Assembly (NCBI GenBank): GCA_015499985.1
Contig: JAAAUF010000644.1
Coordinates: forward strand, 430-24,268
Reading direction: 5' to 3'
DNA length: 23,839 nucleotides
Source: Haplosporangium gracile
Lineage: Eukaryota; Mortierellomycota; Mortierellomycetes; Mortierellales; Mortierellaceae
This document shows positions 8,372 to 18,900 of this stretch, piece after piece. Every line of letters starts with the position of its first letter. Position 1 is the stretch's first letter. The notes beneath the pieces are model-generated. The model made no database searches. It was not told where the DNA came from and saw only the letters and a program-made list of their open reading frames with translations. A program made the translations under genes and the position numbers.

Positions 8372-11300
8372 ATGAAAAAACATATCAAGGACGTCAAGAC
8401 GATAAAGATACAGACACAGCTCTGTTTCAAGAACCACTCGGGAAACACGACTGCTTTCCAGGAAGAACAGAAGCAGCAATCCTTCTCAAAGTCACTTGTC
8501 GACGGCACCAAATGTCTCCGCACTGGTAAATAAAATACACTCATAAAATGGATACATTCACCCAGTCTCTCCGTTTTCAGACGACTATCCTGTTCATGAC
8601 GATAAACTTTAATTTGATCCGCACTTTTGGTACAATAGTCTTTGGATTAAAAGAGTTCCGAGATCAACAGGAAGTCATTGTCCAAGCGTCTCTAGAAGGT
8701 ATATCTTTTGTCTCTACTTTCCCAAGAAGCGAACGACAGCTACATATGATTTCATAAACAATGATAACTAACTTCTTCGCATTCGTCCATCTACAGGAAG
8801 GGACATGTTGGTAATTATGCCGACAGGGGGGGGCAAGTCGCTGTGCTATCAACTGCCGGCTGTCATGAGCAAAGGCGTCACAGTCGTAGTATCACCATTA
8901 CTTGCGCTGATCCACGATCAAGTAATTGCACTCCTCCGTCTCGGAATCAAAGCTGCCGCGCTAAACTCTTCCATCGGCAAAACTGAGCGGGCAAAAGTGT
9001 TACGCGACCTTGCACTCTCTGAACCCACCACCAAACTACTCTATGGTAAATTGAGTGCCTCTCTTATCAAGGTTTATTTACGGTACTTTGTTTGGGAGCT
9101 TGGTCGGAGTAAGGATCTATCTTGTATAGTGCTAACCAAAGATCATTCCTAACTTTTTCTGGATTAGTGACACCGGAGTTACTCGCGACAACAGAGTTTA
9201 GAAAATACATCTCTGCGCTCTATGGAAGAGAGATGTTAGCAAGACTCGTTATTGATGAGGTGTGTCATCGAATCTTTCTGCACTTGGATCAGAATGTACT
9301 GTGAATTGAGCTGTATGTCGACGCCTAGTTATTGACACAGGTGTTTCCCTTTCTATAGGCGCATTGTATCAGCGAGTGGGGTCATGACTTCAGAAAGGAC
9401 TACAAGAAGCTGGATTATTTCAAAAAGGCGTTTCCAAAGCTACCCATCGCCGCACTCACAGCCACGGCCACCGACAAGTATGTACCTTGTGTTTACATGG
9501 ACATGGACATCGAACTAACACGATATAGAACTAATTGCTAATCAGCTTTTGCGATCTACATCGGCATTTAGGGTGCGGCAGGATATCAAGTCAACGTTGG
9601 GATTGCCTGAGCCACCAAAGCTATCGTTCTTCATGTCATCCTTCAACCGTGACAACCTTTACTACGAGGTATATATCCTGGTGGCGCTAACAAAGGCGAA
9701 CCACAACCACCTAATCTTCCGCATTCCACGAATAATGTATTAACGATTCACTATCTCTCTCAATAGGTTCGGTTCGACACAGATCGGTACGATAACTTTC
9801 TAAGTTTTATGAAGGGCGTGCACAAGACGCGGATGAAACGACTACAGGTGGCGACAGAGACAAAGAGCAAGCTACCGCCAGCCCAGTTCACATCTGCAAG
9901 GACATATACCCCGACAGAGCCACCCAAACCGCTACCGGAGCAAAAAATCGAGCCGGTTTGCGGGATCATCTACTGCGGGCAGCGAGCAACATGCGATGAT
10001 CTAGCTAGCAGGCTTATTGGCGACGGGATTTCGGCGGCTGCGTTTCATTCTGGAATGACCTCGAAGCAACGAGCAGAAGTCCAGCAGCGGTGGTGTTTGG
10101 AGACGCCATCAGCCGATCTTAATACGAAGAACGACAGCTCGTATACTGCCGCTACAGTTTCTGGCAAATCCATTGATGTAATTGTCGCGACGATCGCCTT
10201 TGGCATGGGTATTGACAAGGCTAACGTCCGCTTTGTTTGCCACTGGGAGGTCCCCAAAACGGTCGAAGGTACTTTGGAAGGTCTAGGATGCGCACTGTTC
10301 AAGAAAACATGGCTCCAGACCTAGGTGGCCACTAACAATGCCTGTCATTTTAACTTCTCATTCACGATAGGTTTCTACCAGGAGAGTGGACGTGCGGGGC
10401 GAGACGGAGCTTTGTCGAGATGTATTCTTTACTATTCTCGGGAGGATAAGTCAAAGATCGAGTTTTTGCTGGCTGTGGAGGCAGAGCGACAAAAGCAAAA
10501 GGCGACCAAAGCAGGAGAAGTGTCACAGTGCAAAAAGTCATTACAGGACACGATGGACAAGTTTCAAAAGATGGTCGCCTATTGCGAAAATACCACACAA
10601 TGTCGACACGTCTTTCTGTGTGAGTACTTTGGAGAGACGAATGTCAAGAAGGAGAATGTCTGTCAGGATGGCGCTCGGTGTGATATCTGCAGGACGCCCG
10701 ATAAAGTCGCCAAGGACAAGGCTGAGAAGCTGTCGAACCTTACAAGCACAGGCGGTCGAGCACAGTATATGGGTGGTACCAAGACGTTCATTGGATCAGA
10801 TGGGACAGTGCAGGTGCAGGGCGCGTGGCAATCGGCTTCTTCAGCTCTTGATCGATACGACGCTGGTCTTGCCGGGTATGACGATGACTATGGTGACGAC
10901 GACTCGGAGGGCGGCGAAGGGAGCGACAATGATTCCATTGAAGATGGTTCAGACATCGACGACGAGGAGGGGGAAAAGAGAAACCGCGAGGACTATGACT
11001 CTGACGCTGAGCGAAAGGCTAAGCGGAGGAAGTTACTATTTGGTATGTCATTTGTAGTTTGCATGATGCTTTTCCTATTATTGCTCTTTGGAGGATAGTG
11101 AGACTCTAACTTGTTGTCCCTCAACAATAGGCAAATCTGTCGATCCTTCGTATTACAAGAAGACAGAGGCACCAGCAGTACCGCCGGCAGATGTACTGAA
11201 GACGATCACAGCCAACAAGTATGGTCTCTGCCAGGCAATATCCTCCAAGGTGGCGCTTAAGTTTCGAGAACTGTGCTATGAGACGGTGGAGAAAGCGCTG

Positions 11301-11762
11301 GGGTCACTCTACCAGAGTGCACACAAGTCTCTTGCAACCGAGTATATGTTGCGATTGACCCCCTCCATGACTGCATCTCTGCCCAAGATTGAGCTTGATG
11401 CGAGGATAGCCAAGTTTGTAAAGGTACTTGCGGTGAAGATCGAGGCGACGGCGTTTGAGGCGAGTGGGACACAGACCATCTACAAGACGCTTTTGGGTCA
11501 CCGGGTGAAGGAGATCAAGGGGTTTGAGACCAAGGCCAAGACTGGATTCCCACTCCTGGTCAGTCAACAGCTGCAGCAAGTGCAACAACAGCAACAACAA
11601 CAGCAACAACAAAGCGACGACAGCCATATCAACAATAACAACAGCGCTCTGACACCGATTTCTAGGAGCGCAAAGGACAGCAATTTGGCATGGACGATAG
11701 CCATTGAAGTCTGGCAACAACTGGACGAGCCATTGACTACGAAGGAGAGCAGTAGTGACTAA
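8372..11762 (+). CDS. RECQL5: RecQ5-type ATP-dependent DNA helicase
   Basis: Nine exons: 8372-8525, 8639-8698, 8797-9045, 9168-9259, 9359-9477, 9572-9668, 9767-10268, 10371-11042, 11131-11762; 858 residues, all phases consistent. All RecQ motifs are intact: motif 0 [10 protein letters not shown]; Walker A MPTGGGKS (about 79-86); Ia [17 protein letters not shown] box split exactly by an intron ([15 protein letters not shown], 184-187); [39 protein letters not shown] (427-437). A zinc-binding cysteine set follows (CRHV, then [10 protein letters not shown], about 502-531). There is no HRDC domain. A very acidic linker and a KRRK basic patch lead to a C-terminal region (about 649-800) like the RecQ5-specific domain, then a polyGln stretch. 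Animal RECQL5 is a 3'-5' helicase that disrupts RAD51 filaments and binds RNA polymerase II; those roles are inferred. A ~40-residue basic/Pro insert sits before motif IV. The start is the first in-frame ATG preceding the first splice site. Confidence 0.93.
11583..11613 (+). repeat. CAA/CAG repeat encoding polyGln in RecQ5
   Basis: Mostly CAA with interspersed CAG encodes an uninterrupted Gln run near the helicase C-terminus, followed by an Asn run. Mixed codons suggest moderate stability. Confidence 0.9.
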
Positions 11763-12365
11763 CAGAGCAGTAGTAGTAGTCGTAGTAGCAGCAGCAGCAG
11801 CAGCTGGAATGTGCTAAAGGTGAACAAGGGAGCCAGGGCGCTTTGAATCGGCGAGGCTGGACCCTTTTGATGCCGAGGTGGGTTTGAGATTGTTTGTGTC
11901 AAACTGAGGTCTTACACCCTCTTTTGTCACTGCTCGCACAAGGACATCCTTGTTCTTCCCGCGCTATTCTTTCCCTCTCTCCCAATGGCAGTTCTTTCTT
12001 CTTTCCACTCCCTTTTCTTTTTTCTTTGTCTCTTTCATCTTTCATTCTCGCCCCCTCCCCGTCCTACCCTCTTTGCTCTCTTCCCTTCTTTCTTTTGCAT
12101 ATACTCTCTACTCTATTTCATTACCTTCTTTGCTTTAGAAACTCCTACTTCTACCTTTCTCTCTCTCTTCCCACTTGCATTCCTCTTTCTCACTTTGCGA
12201 CTCTCAGCGTTACTTCTTTCCTTCACTCCCCTCTCTTCCCCCTGTTCCCTCTTACCCCTCCTCGCTCACTCCCACGCAAGGCTGAATCAATAAACCGCTA
12301 TTCCTCATTCACTCACGAGCGTCATCAATACAAGCAAACACTAAGGACAAGTGTTTGTGTCTGCC
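11763..12365 (+). other. Intergenic: helicase 3' UTR and CT-rich leader of the next gene
   Basis: Directly after the helicase stop is an (AGT/AGC)n trinucleotide tract (about 11767-11804). From about 11930 to 12290 the plus strand is strongly pyrimidine-rich (CTTT/CCCT), as common in fungal promoters and leaders. AATAAA at 12287-12292 lies only about 75 bp before the next ATG. No gene was recognised; long open frames here are products of the low-complexity CT sequence. Confidence 0.6.
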
Positions 12366-14542
12366 ATGGCATCCAAGGAGTCGCAGCGCCAAGGCTACAG
12401 CCATGACAGCTCGCAGCTTACAGCCTCTGAAGCGATCAACAACAATGATGTAAAGTGTGCACTCCTTCTTTCTCCACCTCACTTTCTCTCTCTCTTCTCT
12501 TTCACTCCTAACTTTCCTTCGTCCTGTTCCCTTCCTCTCCACCTCCTCCTACTCTTCCTTTCCCCCTTGTTGTAATCGAAAAAAAACCCTCTTTGCTTTT
12601 ATCTTACAAGCCCTTACTTACGCCCAATAGCACAAAAAAACTAACTGCCATGCCTCCTTCCCCTGCATTTCCCTCTCCCTCTCTATCCGTTCTACCAATG
12701 GTGCAGCAGCACAGGACAAGATGCGCTCGCCCTCCTCCAGATCATGTCTCCCTAAGGACCTGGATCCGCAACATACCCTGGAGCCAATACTTCAAGGACG
12801 GTTGCCGACTGATCGTCAAGTCGCCCTTCAACTTTTTCGTCTTTTTCTGTTGTCTGTCCGTTGTTGTCTGGGGAGCATTCCTAGTCCTCCTGATGGGCAA
12901 TATGGTTAAGCTGAGAGACGACGCTACACAAAAACTCTGGATCGAGATTGCCTCACAGGTCCTTAACGGCTTCTTTACCCTTGCCAACGTGCCCGTCCAC
13001 CCAAAACGATTCATTGGCTTTGTGCGGGGTGTCCGTATCTGGAGAGAGGATAAGGCCATTCAGCAACAGTTTATTGCTCGATTCAGCCGACGGGATGCAG
13101 CAGTAGTTGAATCGCCGACAGCCCCTACCTATCAGGAGGAGGAAGAATTGCTCAAGCGGCTGCAGTTTTATCGATGCTTTCCGGGCTATGGCCGAGAACG
13201 GACTGAGCCTGTGACATTCATGGACCAGGATACCCTTGTCCTGCCACAATCCGACTCCAAGGAAGATTTGCGATCCAGAACATTGGACAGGACAGAGGCC
13301 AGAGTTGTTGTCTCCAGGGCACGATCAAGGTCAAAGTCTAGGGCACGTACCACCGATTCTCAGAGGAGAAGCTTATCTGTTGATCAATCTCGAGTGTCCA
13401 GTAGTGATCCAGTGGCGAGTCCTCTTCACCCTGTTGTCGACTTGGACGGTCAGAATGCTTCCGTTCATACAGAATCCTCATCGCCTTCAACTGCAGCTTC
13501 AGCAGCGCCACCAGCACCATCATCTCCAACCATGAGGCTCCGTGTCGACATTGCAGAGGAGGAGTTGAACAACCTGCTGACAGAGGAGACACATCGAGTG
13601 GTTCACTCTGTGGTCCTGCCATTCCTTCCGTTCCCATTGGGTGTTCAGTCGGGTGATTCTTCCAATGATGCAGCAACTGTCAACGATGCAACTGGAGAGG
13701 ACACGACGGAATCCATGAGCAGACTGGAGGAGGGACAGGGTGCCATGCCACTCAAGTCAAGGGTCATTCAGAGGGGCGTCTCCTACACTGCCCTGCCTAG
13801 GTCTTCATCTTCGAGGAGGATATCGCCAAGGACACGAGCTAGGACTATGACCATGTCGATGGCTGACGACATCCCTGTTAGCAGTGAGTCACCCCGGAGG
13901 CCGACATTTGTGATTCATGAGGATCATGGCGCGTTAGGAACTCATACAACAGGAACGAGGTTAGAGAATCAGGCTGGACTCGGCATCATGTCTGCCCAAT
14001 CGCCACCTGATGAGAAGAGCTCTAAAAAGAAGAAGGTGCCTCCACCACCGGCACCGATGCCAGAGGCGTTGACACAGGAGCAGATGGACTGGGTTGATGA
14101 ACACGAAACAAGACTCTTGAGGCGCAAGGAGCGATTGCAGCAAGCGTGGCCCTGGTACAACTACACCATTCCCTCAGGAATCGAGCCTGTCGACTTTTTT
14201 GCGCCTCCTACCGAGCAATATTCCTCCACAACAATCCTCCTGAGCTCGTCTCCCTCAACCTTGGTAGTATCCCCCGCAAGGTTCCTTCTAATTGTGGGCT
14301 CGTTCAATTTAAACTCGATGATCCAGGAGATCCTGTGCGGGTTCATGTGGGGCATGAACTACCATGTCCGTCCTGGATGGGTGGTTGGAACAGGAATGGC
14401 GTTTGGATGTTTGGCTGCGATTGTACCGAGTGTGTTGATCATGTTGCATGAGCGGGCCATGAGTCAGGTGCGGGTTGTTGCGACCGCTGAGGAGGCTATT
14501 CAGGATGCGCTTGATGAGAAGATCGTTTCTTCTGCCGTGTAA
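12366..14542 (+). CDS. DUF2985-like multi-pass membrane protein
   Basis: Two exons, 12366-12449 and 12707-14542, give 639 residues. Exon 1 (28 codons, from an ATG in GCCATGG) ends at GAT|GTAAAG; the acceptor GTGCAG|CAG follows a strong pyrimidine tract and keeps phase 0. The N-terminal part has a hydrophobic segment (FFVFFCCLSVVVWGAFLVLL) then KLWIEIASQVLNGFF and FYRCFPGYG; the C-terminal part has WYNYTIPSGIEPVDF, FNLNSMIQEILCGFMWGMNY and a last hydrophobic stretch (GCLAAIVPSVLIML). This pattern recalls the fungal DUF2985 family, whose function is unknown to me. Between the halves, roughly residues 120-520 hold Ser/Arg-rich disordered sequence (RSRSKSRAR, SPRTRARTMT), likely a cytoplasmic phosphorylated loop. 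A membrane location is inferred. The alternative is a start in exon 2 with exon 1 as leader, but the exon 1 frame and context favour coding. Confidence 0.7.
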
Positions 14543-14762
14543 CTTGTTTTTTTTTGTACTTTGCTCTTAATAATATATCACCCTTCAACGTACTAAAGTT
14601 GGTTTATCTTGACAAAACAATGGGTAATGCCAAACAGGCCTTTGATCGAGAAAAGTCCACGTAAAAATTTCCACTGATTCGTTCTGTAAAAAGAAAAGTA
14701 GTGTGGAAAAGGCTAAAAACAACGTGTCCATCCCTCCTCCTTTTCCTGTGTTCCAAAGGATG

Positions 14763-15170
14763 CTAGTAGTATCCAAGGAAGGCAAAGCTCTGCTCGCTAA
14801 TACTCTTGTACTCCTCCGAAGCCCTCCAAACAGCAATCCCCTCAACCTTTTCCAACTCCTTCCTCACCCTCCGCGTCGCGGGTGTCTTTTCCTCCGAGAC
14901 CGACTCGTCGCCGGAATTCCCTTGAATAGCAGTAATCAAGTCATCGGCCTTGACATCCGCGAAGGTGACCAATTCACCGACGTAGTGGCCGTTGACCTCG
15001 TTGGCTTGGAGGTGCTACTCGTGGCACTTGATCCAGGGGACGATGTTGTCTTTAATGAGAGGACCCTTGTTCTTAGTGCGGATGGCGGAGTCTTCGATGA
15101 GGCTGTACTTGTTGAAGATGGACATGATCAGACCCTGGGTGCTGTTCGCGAACGTGTTGACTAGGACCTC
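14763..15170 (-). pseudogene. Glutathione S-transferase C-terminal domain relic
   Basis: Reading from 15170 downward, a single exon-like segment follows a good acceptor (CTTTCAG). It encodes VNTFANSTQGLIMSIFNKYS, then IVPWIKCHE, a stop codon TAG (15015-15017), HLQANEVNGHYVGELVTF and ADVKADDLI, ending WRASEEYKSISEQ and a terminal stop at 14763. The NGHYVG-x5-ADVK pattern and terminal WRASxxYKS resemble the all-helical C-terminal domain of fungal sigma-like glutathione S-transferases. The TAG sits where such proteins often have Gln, so one C-to-T change would explain it. No N-terminal thioredoxin-fold exon with the usual glutathione-binding motifs is visible upstream (15180-15500). The segment therefore looks like a truncated, inactivated copy. 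The plus strand is also open across much of it, but that is a shadow. The family assignment rests on remembered motif similarity. Confidence 0.65.
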
Positions 15171-15644
15171 CTGAAAGCGTTACTATTGCCGAGGAGACTA
15201 AATGACGAGAGATGGCGCGCTCTGAGACTCACATACGTACGGAGATTATGTACGCGTATAAAAGTTGTTCTTTGTATAGATCTGATAACTCCCGAATTGT
15301 AATTTCATAAGACTATCAAAATGATGATCCTTTCTTTCTCGCCTGATTGACGCCCCACTTTTGACACTGCTGAACAAATCCATTTTCAAAGGAGCATTAT
15401 GTCTATTCCTTGTATCGACTCACTTTTTGTTCAATTCGATTTCTACACTGTTTGATGCACTCAACTATGCGGCAGTCAGTTGAGTTGCAAACCTAACCTC
15501 AAACAAGAAGTGAACTTTGGCGTGAGTGGATTAATAACTAAATGTCTCCCTGTCACACAGCCCCAGTTTCTCTCGTCTCTCGGTTGTGTATCATTACGCA
15601 GTAAGGCTATAAAATACACTCATGTTTGGCGCGGCGTGTCTGTA

Positions 15645-15662
15645 TGTGTGTGTGTGTGTGTG
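15645..15662. repeat. (TG)9 microsatellite
   Basis: A run of TG dinucleotides about 75 bp upstream of the small ORF at 15735. A simple repeat with no assigned role. Confidence 0.88.
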
Positions 15663-16320
15663 TTCAAATGCGCGGTTGGCTGTCCCCGCTCTACTCTCTC
15701 AATTGAAAGATTTGACAAGCATTTGCCAGACAAAATGAGTCGCAGTCAATTGACCCTCCTTTCTATCCTTTCTATCCTGGCCCGTTCCTTTCTCGTATTA
15801 CTAAATAATTCTAAAGTAAATACGCGTAACCGTGGCCTTCCCACTTGAACCTCGTAGCATGCTGAAAATCAACATTTCGACTTTGAATTTCCGATCGAAT
15901 GCGCGTGAAGGATCCGTTTCTATGTGGTCGATCATAATAAGCATGCTTCCTTCTCGTCCTCTTTCTTCATAGGTACGACGATTGTATGCTCTACCAGACC
16001 ATCGATGTCACTATTAGGCGTGGACACCATCCTGGAAAAGTCTACTCTTACTTTTTTTTTGTTTGTTGTGTGCGTCCAACAATTTCGCAATGAAGATCTT
16101 CTGTCAGTTGGCCCATTTCATCTTTTCAAAAAAGAGAGGGAAGAGAGGGCGTGAGGCATTTGTACATGCAGATTTCCCAACTGAGTCTCGACATCTTTGT
16201 TCCATGGTCCAATGATTTTTCTACTTCGCCTTGTCTTCTTTGGTTACACCGAAAAAAGCAATAAACAAATACTGCCCTGCGCCATTTTTTTTTTTTTGTA
16301 AACTTGACTGTAGCAACCTA

Positions 16321-16336
16321 GGGAAAGTACTTTCCC
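16321..16336. repeat. Perfect 16-bp palindrome
   Basis: GGGAAAGTACTTTCCC is its own reverse complement with no loop. It lies in the gene-poor region, outside any recognised transcript. Confidence 0.9.
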
Positions 16337-18900
16337 ATGTATTGAAAAATGTTCCTGTTCAACAGACGATATCTATGAGTTGTTCAAAAATCGGTTTATG
16401 ATGATTAAAAAATATCGCCTCCATGTTAGAAGTCGTATAGCACCTATCCGATACCAGGTGATATACTTTTATCCAACAAAGGATAATCACAGCACGGCGG
16501 ATGGCCACGATGGGTCGACAAAGCATATGATCATGTCGGCCAAGGGACCATTTGACAAACTTTTTTTTCTTTTTTCTTTTAAATTTTCGCAAGGTCCCCT
16601 TCTCTTCGTCCTTCTTTAGTTTCACTCTCTCCTTTTGCTCACTCTTTTTTCATGGCCGTCGCACGTCTTAAGAAATACAAAAAAACTACAATACACGAAT
16701 ATGATGCTCATGATTTAAACAAGTTCTTAAAGAAACGCGAAAAAGCGTCTATGAAGTAAGGACAAGAACATCTATCGTGTGTGGTGTTTGAAAAAAAAAC
16801 ATACCAGGACAAAATCGATTTCTTCAAGTCACCAGCTAACATCGCACACAATTGGAAACAATTCCTCATTCATTCATTTATCCTTGTTCTTTAAACAAAA
16901 CAAAGGTGAAGGAATCAAACGGAAAAAAAAGTGAAAAATTCTGTATGTGCTTTAATAGTACCATACCCTGGGATGAAAGGAGAACAGCAGCGCGCCCAGC
17001 CGTGCTTCTTGGAAGTATTCGAACGGAAAAGAGAAAGTCGGAACAAGAATCGAGGGCATCGTACTTGCGCCTGAATAAAATAAAAGTTATAGCAACATAG
17101 TATAATTCTAATGTTGCTGAGCAGAACATATGAATATCTTTTAAAGAGATCTGCAAAATAATGTAGAGAAAAGTATGGCCAGTGGACATGCACAAGTACA
17201 AAAAAAAATATCGAACACAGAGAAAACACTGCCAAAACTCGAATCTATCCCTTGTAAACATTTCGAAGACAAGAAAAGTCAGATAATAAAAAGTAAACTG
17301 TCAGAGATATTAGCATATCGGCTTATCAGCGTAGAAAAAGAAAAAAGCTGGACAAGTATTCCAGGGACATCGTCTAGTTAGATACACACAGTGAAAACCC
17401 GAACTGGCCGGAAGTGTTTAATACGGACGCTTGCACCTGGCTTGTCGTAGGGAAGAAGTATCACAGGGATGGACTAGAGAAAACATTGACATAAACCAGT
17501 CTCATGAAGCAATGTCAAGAAAGAAGCAACGGCAATAATACCGTGAGGCGATCCTGCATAAGCATATTCAAATTGACTGAAAATGAGAGTTGGAAATGAA
17601 ATGAACTGGTGGCTGCGTCCATCTAGCCTTGCACTATGATAGAAAAGAACGATAAGAGGCAGATTTCGACCATATCCCTATGTGTGCACGGCATGATTAC
17701 GTCGATTCCACCGATTGACACTATCCTCCCCCCTCGTCGTGTCTTTTGAAATATAAACGCGAGAAAGAATAAACAGCCATCATCAATCGTCGTTGCAAGC
17801 ACTGTGAACTGTTTCTACACATGTTGAATCACGAGCGGGGAGGGAGGCGGAAGGGGAAAAGGTGAATTGATCTTCCAATATAACCGAATATCGTAGGAAG
17901 AGAAATAAAACAACGCCATCACTGTCCAGTTCAAACAGCAACACAATGCAGCGGCTCAACAGTCTTATTCCTTTTAATATGATACCTTGTTGAATTTAGT
18001 AAACTACGCACGATCGTTAGTGCGCGAAATGGATTGTGGTCATCAAACTGTGGATCAGATCGTTCCTGTAATTGAACAACAATAAGGAAAAGCCAACACG
18101 TGGACAAGATCCGCTTATCGTCCAGTTGTCTCTTAAGAGAAAACAAGTGTACAGTGGAAAACGAGAATGCGATCCTCATGGATAATCTGTGCTCCACTTG
18201 AAAAAATATTAAACAAAAAATGAATCGAGCTTGCATCTGTGTATTTTTCGATCACGTCGATCTTTTACAGAAGCAAAAAAGTGGCGCTAGGGAAACAAGA
18301 GTCCGACAAATCGCCCCAATTTGACTTTCATGGGTTTGTGCTGCACAAGCACGTTCTTATCGCCGACATGGCAACCACGAGCAACCATGAGTTCGACAAA
18401 ATCGCATGCATATTTTTACGTCAATGGGTAATTGTCGACTACGACTATGCCCAAGAAAATTATTTCACATGCAATTTAAGACTCGAGAGACGTTCACGGC
18501 TGCACGGTTTAATAAAGAGACATACCTGTCAAATTTCATCTTTCATTCCACGCTTCCTTCGAAACGTGAACAACAGCATGCAAAAATAAAGGGTTCGGAC
18601 TTTTTTTTTTTTTTTTGGGCAAACTATCGTTTAGACAATCAGGGCGAGCGTGCAATTGCTGAACTGGACAAAAATGACACCCATTAAGGATCGTGCCTCT
18701 TAATCTTTCTTCTTGGAAGCAATTGGTAGCGTCAATAACATAGAGACTATTACCACCACACTCCGCCTCTTGTATTGGTCGATCAGACTTTAGTTCAATC
18801 ATTTCGCTCCTCTTCACTTGGGCTTATTCAACAACTCTACCTTCACTACTTTCGGCGTTTGTCAATGTTCATCCGGTACCCGCATCAGCCCCGACTCTGA

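Larger units (their letters stand above)
15171..18900. other. Gene-poor AT-rich region
   Basis: No gene of recognisable family on either strand, and no tRNA or spliceosomal RNA signature was found by eye. It contains a TATA-like box at 15608-15614 followed by a 37-codon ORF (15735-15848), a (TG)9 tract, poly-T runs (about 16285-16297 and 18601-18616), a 16-bp palindrome and a lysine-rich 35-codon ORF (16652-16759). An open frame at 16312-16619 containing ELFKNRFMMIKKYRLHV has no family I recognise. It may be ageing transposon debris, but no ends were identified. Confidence 0.5.

Noticed and set aside
11894..12406. 170-codon plus-strand frame rich in Leu, Ser, Pro and Phe
   Set aside because: Produced by the pyrimidine-rich leader; all three forward frames are open there and none resembles a protein family.
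14703..15164. 153-codon plus-strand open frame with plausible composition
   Set aside because: It is the antisense of the glutathione S-transferase relic; the minus strand explains it better through recognisable C-terminal domain motifs.
16396..16405. ATGATGA resembling a snoRNA C box
   Set aside because: No terminal stem or properly placed D box was found, and the motif is common by chance.
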